5,373 nucleotides of DNA from Bacteroidales bacterium (lineage in GTDB: Bacteria > Bacteroidota > Bacteroidia > Bacteroidales > UBA4181). The notes under the pieces are model-generated. The model made no database searches. It was not told the DNA's origin and saw nothing but the letters and a program-made list of their open reading frames with translations. The translations under genes and the position numbers were made by a program. Location: positions 1-5,373 of the forward strand of contig JAQVSH010000148.1 of NCBI GenBank assembly GCA_028700615.1, in the 5' to 3' direction. Positions within the stretch are counted from its first letter, which is position 1, and every line of letters begins with the position of its first letter. Positions 1 to 5,373 of this stretch are shown here, in pieces.

Positions 1-172
1 ATTCGGGAAGAATGTCCAATGCTTTCTGATAAACCCGGATGGCTTCGGTATATTTTTCTTTTTCATGAAGCATCAGGCCCTCCTGTATCAGTGCATCCAC
101 ATCCTGGGCTTTTATCCCCTGAAGAGAAAGGAGTAAAGAGAGAAAAAGTCCTGTTTTCAGCAAAATATTCAC
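1..172 (-). CDS. Secreted TPR-repeat protein, N-terminal fragment (runs off left edge)
   Basis: Only the first 57 codons are present; the reading frame is open to the left edge. From a GTG at 170-172 the product begins with a Sec-type signal peptide (NILLK, then the hydrophobic stretch TGLFLSLLLSLQG, then IKA before Q23). This predicts export to the periplasm or cell surface. Residues about 26-57 fit one tetratricopeptide repeat: Gly32, Ala44, Tyr48, Ala51 and Pro56 fall on TPR consensus positions 8, 20, 24, 27 and 32. TPR units are protein-protein interaction scaffolds, so more repeats probably follow outside the window, but the specific role cannot be told. The start is uncertain. GTG leaves a 20 bp gap after the upstream chrA and gives a standard signal peptide. 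An in-frame TTG at 194-196 would overlap the chrA stop as TTGA. Neither has a clear Shine-Dalgarno sequence, and there is no ATG start before the signal peptide. Confidence 0.75.
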   Translation of the reverse strand, partial: MNILLKTGLFLSLLLSLQGIKAQDVDALIQEGLMLHEKEKYTEAIRVYQKALDILPE

Positions 173-192
173 CTGAATAAAATTTAGGCTGT

Positions 193-714
193 TCAAAACA
201 ATATATAGCCGGCGATTCCGGCACCGGAGATCACAAGAAGAGGATTTGCTTTTCTAAGAGTAGCTATCAGAGCTATTGCAAAGATGAAATAACTTCTGTA
301 ATCAATAAAATTTTCTTTATTAAACAACATTAAAGCCGCTGCTAAAATCATTCCAATCACTACCGGACGTAAACTCCTGATAATTTGAGATACATATAGA
401 TTATTTCTCAGACGAACATAAAAATAAGAGGCAGCAATCATCAAAATAAGAGAGGGCAGGCAAAGGGCCATGGTTGCAATAGCAGATCCCCAGACTGATC
501 CGGTGGTGGTATATCCTATATAAGTAGCGGAATTGATGGAAATCGGACCCGGGGTCATCTGGGAAATAGCCACAATATCGGCAAATTCAGTGGTGGTGAT
601 CCAATGATGATGGGTCACAATCTCTGCCTGAAGCAATGATAACATAGAGTAGCCGCCACCGAATCCAAACAATCCGATCTTGAAAAAAGCGACAAAGAGT
701 TGCCAATAGATCAT
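193..714 (-). CDS. chrA: Short-chain CHR-family chromate/anion transporter, second of a pair
   Basis: A 173-residue hydrophobic inner-membrane protein made of one CHR (ChrA) domain. Visible family motifs are FFKIGLFGFGGG at residues 10-21, MTPGPISINSATYIGY at 53-68, and the RSLRPVVIGMI segment at about 113-123. Membrane segments are likely around residues 4-26, 45-66, 76-100, 113-131, 138-152 and 157-173. The length is right for single-domain members; long ChrA proteins are about 400 residues and carry two such domains. Characterised CHR proteins export chromate and are related to sulfate uptake, but the real substrate of this pair is not shown by the sequence. Its ATG overlaps the stop of the preceding chrA by 4 bp (ATGA, 711-714), so translation is probably coupled and the two products presumably form the active transporter together. 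A weak purine run (GAAAGAA) lies upstream of the start. The family call is firm; chromate as substrate is inference. Confidence 0.9.
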   Translation of the reverse strand: MIYWQLFVAFFKIGLFGFGGGYSMLSLLQAEIVTHHHWITTTEFADIVAISQMTPGPISINSATYIGYTTTGSVWGSAIATMALCLPSLILMIAASYFYVRLRNNLYVSQIIRSLRPVVIGMILAAALMLFNKENFIDYRSYFIFAIALIATLRKANPLLVISGAGIAGYILF

Positions 715-1289
715 GACGGTTCTTTCAGAGTGCGTGTTTTATGATATACGTATAGCACTGCCACCAGTATAGTGCCCATGATAAACCAGATGGGAGAAAT
801 CGAAAAATAGATCGCCACTCCGATCGCAAGCAAAAGCGGATATTCCCAATACTTGAGATCTTTGGCAAAAGAAAAAACAGGATAAAGAATCAGGGCGGCT
901 ACTGCCGGACGAACTCCTTTAAAAATACTGACCACCACAGGATCCTGATATATTCTGGAAAAGAACATGGCAATTCCGAGCAAAATCAGAAAAGAAGGCA
1001 GAACCGCCCCCAGAAAACCCGCAAAAGCGCCCCTGAGTTTAAGACGGCTGTATCCGATCAAAATGGCAGTATTAATGGCCATAGGCCCGGGAGAAGATTG
1101 GGCCAGCGAAAGATAATTTAAAAATTCCTCTTCGCTGGTCCATTTTTTTTTGTCGACCAACTCTCTTTGCATCATCATAATCATGGCATACCCGCCCCCA
1201 AAAGTGAAGCAGCCGATCTTGAAGAAAGAGAAAAAAAGAGAAAAATACGACTTTACCCCATCGTAATTAATTCTTCTTGTATAAGCCAT
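711..1289 (-). CDS. chrA: Short-chain CHR-family chromate/anion transporter, first of a pair
   Basis: A 192-residue membrane protein with a single CHR domain, homologous to the next gene. Motifs are FFKIGCFTFGGGYAM at residues 22-36, AQSSPGPMAINTAILIGY at 63-80, KLRGAFAGFLGAVLPSF at 84-100 and KGVRPAVAALI at 124-134. Compared with its partner it has about 12 extra N-terminal residues (MAYTRRINYDGV), because the ATG at 1287-1289 lies inside proC. No ATG, GTG or TTG occurs in frame between that ATG and the conserved FFKIG, so the start is well constrained even though it forces a 23 bp overlap. The last codons overlap the partner's ATG. The C-terminus (YHKTRTLKEPS) is basic and probably cytoplasmic. 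Codons for K47-K49 form a run of nine A's on the coding strand (1143-1151). In family studies (Bacillus subtilis pair) the two short proteins are both needed and insert with opposite topology; whether that holds here is inferred. Confidence 0.9.
   Translation of the reverse strand: MAYTRRINYDGVKSYFSLFFSFFKIGCFTFGGGYAMIMMMQRELVDKKKWTSEEEFLNYLSLAQSSPGPMAINTAILIGYSRLKLRGAFAGFLGAVLPSFLILLGIAMFFSRIYQDPVVVSIFKGVRPAVAALILYPVFSFAKDLKYWEYPLLLAIGVAIYFSISPIWFIMGTILVAVLYVYHKTRTLKEPS
1143..1151 (-). repeat. A9 homopolymer inside the first chrA
   Basis: Nine consecutive A's on the coding strand (T's on the plus strand) encode the three lysines at residues 47-49, just before the conserved Trp50 and between the FGGG and PGP motifs. 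It is the longest single-base run I see in the window. A one-base slip there would frameshift about three quarters of the protein. The run is seen directly; any slippage effect is speculation, since AAA is also the common lysine codon in such genomes. Confidence 0.9.
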
Positions 1290-2055
1290 TGGCAGTCAGT
1301 ATTCCCTGAATCAGGGCAGAAGAAAAACCTCCCTTTTCCATGGCATTCAATCCGGTAATTGTGCTTCCCTTGGGGGTGGTCACTTTGTCAATCTCCTGTT
1401 CAGGATGTCCGCCACCCTCCAGAATGATTTTCGCAGCCCCGAGCATAGATTGTGCTGCAAGAACGGTAGCTTCTCCCGGACGAAGGCCTATCTCAACGCC
1501 TGCCTCAATGGAAGCCCTGAGATAACGAAGTGCAAAGGCGGTTCCGCAGGATGCCAGAATAGTGGCTGCGTCCAATTCCGTTTCTTTCATGATCAGGGTA
1601 TTGCCCACCTTTGAAAGAAATTTCTGTACCTCAGAAACCTGATCAGGTGTTGTCCAGGGAGCAGGTACAATACAACCCATGGAAGCATTGACCGCCATGG
1701 CGGTGTTGGGAATGACCCGGCAAAGGGGTTGTTCTCCGGTTTCTTTGGCAATCCGGTCTATAGAAACCCCGGCGGCAAAAGAAATCAAGATCTGATGCGG
1801 CTTTAAAGAAGGCATGATCTCACCGAGCACTTCCTCTATTAACCAAGGCTTTACACAAACAAAGATCAGGGAAGATCCCAAAACAGCCCCTGCATTATCT
1901 GTCATTGTGTTCATTCCCAATGAACGATAATGCTCCAGGGCCTGAAGATTCACATCCGAAATGGTAATATCTCCGGGATTCTGGCTGCCTTCATGCAGAA
2001 GTCCTTCCAGAAGACTGGATCCGATATTGCCTGCACCAATAAGTGTTATTTGCAT
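1267..2055 (-). CDS. proC: Pyrroline-5-carboxylate reductase (ProC)
   Basis: A 262-residue cytosolic enzyme that reduces 1-pyrroline-5-carboxylate to L-proline with NAD(P)H, the final step of proline synthesis. The N-terminal Rossmann fold shows IGAGNIG at residues 6-12, VKPW at 68-71, AAGVSID at 94-100 and RVIPNTAMAVNASM at 113-126. The C-terminal dimerisation/active-site domain carries SCGTAFALRYLRASIEAGVEIG at 169-190 and the family signature VTTPKGSTITGLNAME at 225-240. The usual SGSxPAY motif is replaced by SCGTAFA, a variant I recall from Bacteroidota ProCs. Asp34 ends the second beta strand (TISDVN), a position where an acidic residue often favours NADH over NADPH. Length is normal. 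The ATG at 2053-2055 is the first possible start: an in-frame TAA lies five codons upstream. No strong Shine-Dalgarno sequence precedes it. The stop lies 23 bp inside the following chrA, so the two are probably cotranscribed although functionally unrelated. Confidence 0.95.
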   Translation of the reverse strand: MQITLIGAGNIGSSLLEGLLHEGSQNPGDITISDVNLQALEHYRSLGMNTMTDNAGAVLGSSLIFVCVKPWLIEEVLGEIMPSLKPHQILISFAAGVSIDRIAKETGEQPLCRVIPNTAMAVNASMGCIVPAPWTTPDQVSEVQKFLSKVGNTLIMKETELDAATILASCGTAFALRYLRASIEAGVEIGLRPGEATVLAAQSMLGAAKIILEGGGHPEQEIDKVTTPKGSTITGLNAMEKGGFSSALIQGILTANGLYKKN

Positions 2056-2105
2056 AGCATTTACATTTTAAAACTCATTTCGGATGTAAAGTTAATCTCC
2101 TTTTC
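2056..2105 (-). other. 50 bp leader between RND gene and proC, with a small inverted repeat
   Basis: This is the longest stretch outside coding sequence in the window. It is AT-rich and holds no GC-rich hairpin followed by a T run, so I see no terminator for the RND gene, and read-through into proC is likely. I find no clear match to the Bacteroidota TTTG / TAnnTTTG promoter pattern. The arms TTTACAT and ATGTAAA (2060-2066 and 2084-2090) form a perfect 7 bp inverted repeat with a 17 bp spacer. In RNA its 3' arm would end 4 nt before the proC ATG. It could be a weak hairpin over the ribosome entry site, an operator, or chance in AT-rich DNA. Confidence 0.4.
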
Positions 2106-5100
2106 TTATAATTTAAATTTACGAACCCTCCGTTCTGTAAAAATCGATGAAGAATACCCGATAAAATACATCACAGGGATCATAATCAGGGTCAGAAAAG
2201 TGGCAAATGACAATCCGAAAATAATACTCCAGGCCATAGGGCCGAAGAAGGCTCCGGTATCCCCGCCAAAATGTATGTGGGGATTAAAAGAGCTTACTAA
2301 TGACACCAAATCTATATTCAAAGAAATGGCCAAAGGCACAAGACCCAGAATAGTGGCGGCAGCGGTCAGAAGAACCGGAATAATTCTGGTCTTTCCCGCC
2401 TGAATAATGGCTTCCCGGGTGGACATTCCACGACCTTTGAGCACATCGGTAAATTCCACCAGTAGTATCCCGTTTCTGATCACAATGCCCGCCAGCGCAA
2501 TAATTCCCATCCCGGTCATAATCACAGAAATAGGCATTCTGAAAAGGGAAAAGCCCAGTAACACTCCGCTGATACTGAAAATCACCTCACTCAGAATGAT
2601 TACCATTCTCATAATGGAATTAAACTGGGTAATGAGAATAAATAAAATAATAAAAATTGCAATCCCAAAAGCGAGGGACAGAAACTCAACCGCTTCCTGC
2701 TGATCTTCCTGTTCTCCGGTGATCTGGACAGTCACTCCGTCGGGCATTGTAAAACGGGGCAAAGCGGCAGCAATTTCACGGTTAATCTCGGTCGCGTTAT
2801 ATTCGTTCAGTACATTGGATGATAGCGTAATCACTCTTTTTTCATCAATTCTGGAAATGGCCCCATAAGAATCATTATAACGAATGGTAGAAAATGCAGA
2901 CATGGGGATTTGCCGTACACCGGACATTCCTGCAAGCGTTAGCTGGGATTCCATCAGGGCGTCAATATTTTCCCTCTGCTCTTTCTTATAACGCAACATA
3001 ATAGGGTATTGATCCTTCCCTTCCCTGTATTTTGATATTTCAGTTCCATACACCGAGGTCCTGAAGGCCGAACCGATTTGTCCGGTAGTAATGCCGAGTT
3101 CGTTGGCTCTTAACCGGTCTACATCAATAATAATCTCAGGTTTATTATCAATAAAATTGGAACGCAGATCTTCCATTCCCCTGATTCCGACAGAATCAAT
3201 CAAAAAAGCTTTCAGTTTTTTTGAGGTGGCAATCAGAGCCGGCATTTCTTCTCCCGAAATTTCAATATTTACGGGTTTTGCCGTAGGAGGTCCCATTTCA
3301 TCCTGTGCCAGGGTCACTTCTACACCCGGTAGTTTTTTTACTTCTTCTCGAATGGCCTCCTGATAGGTATAAGTAGAAGGTCCGGTTCTGTCGGCAAATT
3401 CTTTGAAATTGATGGTAATCTTGGCCTTATTGTACATAATAGAGCCTCCGTCCATGCTATTTTCAGAAGCGGCTGCAGCCACATTTGTCTGAACGGATTC
3501 CACATCCGGATTTCCTTCTCCTAAAATGCCGTTGATCATCACTTCAACTTTTTTTGCTACTTCATTCGTCCGGTTTACATCCGTACCTTCCGGTAGTTTA
3601 ACAAAAACTGAAATCGTGCTGGGTTCATTTTCCGGAAAGAAAACAATGGGTGGAGACATCACCCCTACCAGAACAAAAGAGAAAATTAAAATTCCAATGG
3701 TTCCATATAAAAAATAGTAAGGCCTCTTTCCATAAAGGGCATAACGAAGAATTTTCTCATATCCCCTCATCAGAGCCGGCAACTGAAAATTCTGAAAATG
3801 CCGAATTACATATTTTAGCCACAGATTGTAGAATAAGTACAATACCGTGAGTATAAGTAAAAGATTGCCTACAAATGACTGTTTAATCAAATAGAATGGA
3901 ACCGAAAGCAGAAGCAAAGTCAAAGCATAAGAATAGATTTTGCGATTTTTCTTCTTTTTTTCATCCATTGAATGTTCCTGATCCCTTTTCATAAAAGAGA
4001 CCGCAAACACGGGATTGATCGTATAGGCAACCAACAGGGATGCCAGCAAAGTGATAATCACAGTGACCGGTATATATACCATGAACTGGCCGGTGACTCC
4101 TTCCCAGAAAATTAAAGGGAAAAAAGGAGCCAGCGTGGTAAGGGTTCCTGACAATATGGGAAGAAAAATTTCTCCCGCTGCTTTTTTAGCAGCATCTACA
4201 ATGCTCAGATCTTTTTCTTTCATAAAAATACGGTGGGTGTTTTCAATCACCACAATGGCGTCATCCACAACGATCCCGAGGGCAAAAATGAAAGAAAACA
4301 TGACCAGCATATTCATGGTATATCCTATACCCGGCAGGACAATATAGGCCAGAAACATGGATAAAGGCACCGCCATGCCCACAAAGAAGGCGTTGGTGAC
4401 TCCCATAAAGAACATCAGCACCGTGATTACCAGAATAAATCCCATGATAATGGTGTTATTCAACTCCTTAAGCATCGACCGGGTAAATTTTGACTGCTCA
4501 CCCGTATAAATAATCTGCAGATCTTTCGGGAAAGAGGTTTTCTGGAGAGTGCTCATGATTTCCTTGACTTTATCAGAAGCATCCAGCAGGTTTTCCCCGC
4601 TCTTTTTTACCACGCTCAGGGTTACTACGTTTTCTCCGTTCAGGCGGGCATAACTCTCCTGCTCCAGAAAACCGTCCACCACGTCGGCAATTTCCCGGAT
4701 GGCCACTTTGGCGCCCCCTGATCCTGTCAATTTAATATTTCGGATGGTTTCAATATCTGCAAACTCACCCACAACCCTCAGAGATCTTGCCATCCCTCCC
4801 ATTTTCAGGGTTCCGGCAGAAACCGTCAGATTCTCATACGCAATGGCCTGCTGTATCGCGGAGAAACTCACCCCGGCAGCCTGCATTTTGTACATATCGA
4901 CATTAATCTGAATCTCCCGGTCCAGGGCTCCGACAATATCCACCCGATTAATTTCCTGAAGGCCCTCAATCTGATCCTGTGCCATATCGGCATATTTCTT
5001 GAGGGTTACAAGATCCTGGTCTCCGGATAAATTAATACTCATGATCGGAATATCCGAAACATTAATTTCAATTACAACCGGGTCATCCGGAAGGTCATTG

Positions 5101-5373
5101 GGCAAATCCTGTTTGGACTTATCAATGGCATTATTAATGCGTTGCTTGGCCTCGTTCGTCTCCACCCCGGTCTGGAACTCCACCTGAATCATAGACATAT
5201 CCTGGAGAGACTGACTGGTCACTTTTTTGATGTCTTTTTCAGAACGGATATTTTTCTCCAGGTGTCTGGTGACGAGATTTTCAATATCAGACGGCGAGGC
5301 TCCCGGATATACCGTGTTAACCAAAAAGGTAGGGATCACGACATCCGGAAACTGTTCTTTGGCAATCTGGCTG
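2106..5373 (-). CDS. RND-family efflux pump inner-membrane subunit, 5' end cut by window edge
   Basis: At least 1088 residues, with the frame open to the right edge; the segment AKEQFPDVVIPTFLVNTVYPGASP shows the true start lies beyond it. By comparison with AcrB roughly 30-40 residues, including TM1, are missing. The GTG at 5337-5339 is internal; residues here are numbered from it. Order: first periplasmic porter/docking half (about 1-290), TM2-TM6 (293-447) with the proton-relay GIVVDDAIVVIENTHR (Asp359, Asp360), two extra hydrophobic helices (469-512), TM7 (543-561), second porter half (565-885), TM8-TM12 (887-1060). TM10 reads GIVIRNGILLVEF, with Arg955 where AcrB has Lys940. The DD pair places it with HAE-1-like proton-driven exporters rather than the heavy-metal branch. 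Such pumps form trimers that work with a periplasmic adaptor and a TolC-like outer-membrane channel; these partners are not in the window and would be expected to the right. Substrate is unknown. The last gene junction is 50 bp before proC. Confidence 0.93.
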   Translation of the reverse strand, partial: SQIAKEQFPDVVIPTFLVNTVYPGASPSDIENLVTRHLEKNIRSEKDIKKVTSQSLQDMSMIQVEFQTGVETNEAKQRINNAIDKSKQDLPNDLPDDPVVIEINVSDIPIMSINLSGDQDLVTLKKYADMAQDQIEGLQEINRVDIVGALDREIQINVDMYKMQAAGVSFSAIQQAIAYENLTVSAGTLKMGGMARSLRVVGEFADIETIRNIKLTGSGGAKVAIREIADVVDGFLEQESYARLNGENVVTLSVVKKSGENLLDASDKVKEIMSTLQKTSFPKDLQIIYTGEQSKFTRSMLKELNNTIIMGFILVITVLMFFMGVTNAFFVGMAVPLSMFLAYIVLPGIGYTMNMLVMFSFIFALGIVVDDAIVVIENTHRIFMKEKDLSIVDAAKKAAGEIFLPILSGTLTTLAPFFPLIFWEGVTGQFMVYIPVTVIITLLASLLVAYTINPVFAVSFMKRDQEHSMDEKKKKNRKIYSYALTLLLLSVPFYLIKQSFVGNLLLILTVLYLFYNLWLKYVIRHFQNFQLPALMRGYEKILRYALYGKRPYYFLYGTIGILIFSFVLVGVMSPPIVFFPENEPSTISVFVKLPEGTDVNRTNEVAKKVEVMINGILGEGNPDVESVQTNVAAAASENSMDGGSIMYNKAKITINFKEFADRTGPSTYTYQEAIREEVKKLPGVEVTLAQDEMGPPTAKPVNIEISGEEMPALIATSKKLKAFLIDSVGIRGMEDLRSNFIDNKPEIIIDVDRLRANELGITTGQIGSAFRTSVYGTEISKYREGKDQYPIMLRYKKEQRENIDALMESQLTLAGMSGVRQIPMSAFSTIRYNDSYGAISRIDEKRVITLSSNVLNEYNATEINREIAAALPRFTMPDGVTVQITGEQEDQQEAVEFLSLAFGIAIFIILFILITQFNSIMRMVIILSEVIFSISGVLLGFSLFRMPISVIMTGMGIIALAGIVIRNGILLVEFTDVLKGRGMSTREAIIQAGKTRIIPVLLTAAATILGLVPLAISLNIDLVSLVSSFNPHIHFGGDTGAFFGPMAWSIIFGLSFATFLTLIMIPVMYFIGYSSSIFTERRVRKFKL

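Noticed and set aside
1167..1614. Plus-strand open frames inside chrA and proC
   Set aside because: They are antisense to conserved motifs of the CHR and ProC proteins and show no family features. The His-rich start at 1167 is just the complement of the Met-rich IMMM stretch of ChrA.
2056..2105. Rho-independent terminator after the RND gene
   Set aside because: The only inverted repeat is AT-rich, has a 17-base loop and no following U run in the transcript, so it does not look like a terminator.
1930..2403. A 157-codon plus-strand open frame crossing the RND-proC junction
   Set aside because: It is antisense to the ends of two well-supported genes, has no recognisable domain or start context, and its composition follows the opposite-strand codons.
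2407..2703. Plus-strand open frames of 60-98 codons antisense to the RND gene (also at 3091-3363, 3526-3850, 4051-4347, 4699-4911, 4999-5187)
   Set aside because: All lie wholly inside the RND coding region, whose protein is conserved end to end. Their translations are low-complexity Ser/Ile/Thr-rich shadows with no motif.
3951..3961. T-rich run in the RND gene as a slippage site or terminator
   Set aside because: It encodes the lysine-rich cytoplasmic linker (EKKKKNRK), is interrupted by C and has no stem; lysine codons explain it.
5337..5339. GTG as the start codon of the RND gene
   Set aside because: The frame continues to the right edge, and the upstream residues (SQIAKEQFPDV) match the usual RND sequence after TM1, so this GTG is an internal valine.

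Overview
The window is a run of five genes that all read leftward on the minus strand, with almost no space between them. In transcription order (right to left) they are: a large RND-type efflux pump inner-membrane subunit whose 5' end lies beyond the right edge; proC (pyrroline-5-carboxylate reductase); two adjacent single-domain CHR/ChrA-family ion transporter genes; and the first 57 codons of a secreted TPR-repeat protein that runs off the left edge. The junctions are 50 bp (RND to proC), a 23 bp overlap (proC to first chrA), a 4 bp ATGA overlap (first to second chrA) and about 20 bp (second chrA to the TPR gene). I see no rRNA, tRNA, CRISPR array, insertion sequence or convincing terminator, and no gene-free stretch longer than 50 bp.

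The likely source is a member of the Bacteroidota. The ProC protein has the short form with SCGTAF and ALRYLRASIEAGVEIG in place of the usual SGSxPAY region. From memory of the family, this matches Bacteroidota ProCs. The RND pump has extra membrane segments and a C-terminal FFGPMAW...FGLSFATFLTLIMIPVMY stretch that I also associate with Bacteroidota pumps. Start sites lack strong Shine-Dalgarno sequences, which fits that phylum. Assignment below phylum is not supportable from this window.

Functionally the run mixes an export pump, the last step of proline synthesis, a probable chromate/anion transporter pair and an envelope TPR protein. The two chrA genes almost certainly work together, since short CHR proteins occur as pairs. 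The other genes look like a compact directon rather than one pathway. No new biological system is evident. The points most worth a second look are the two-helix insertion in the middle of the RND pump, the Lys-to-Arg replacement in its proton relay, the nine-A run inside the first chrA, the overlapping proC/chrA junction, and possible competing RNA stems in the proC leader.
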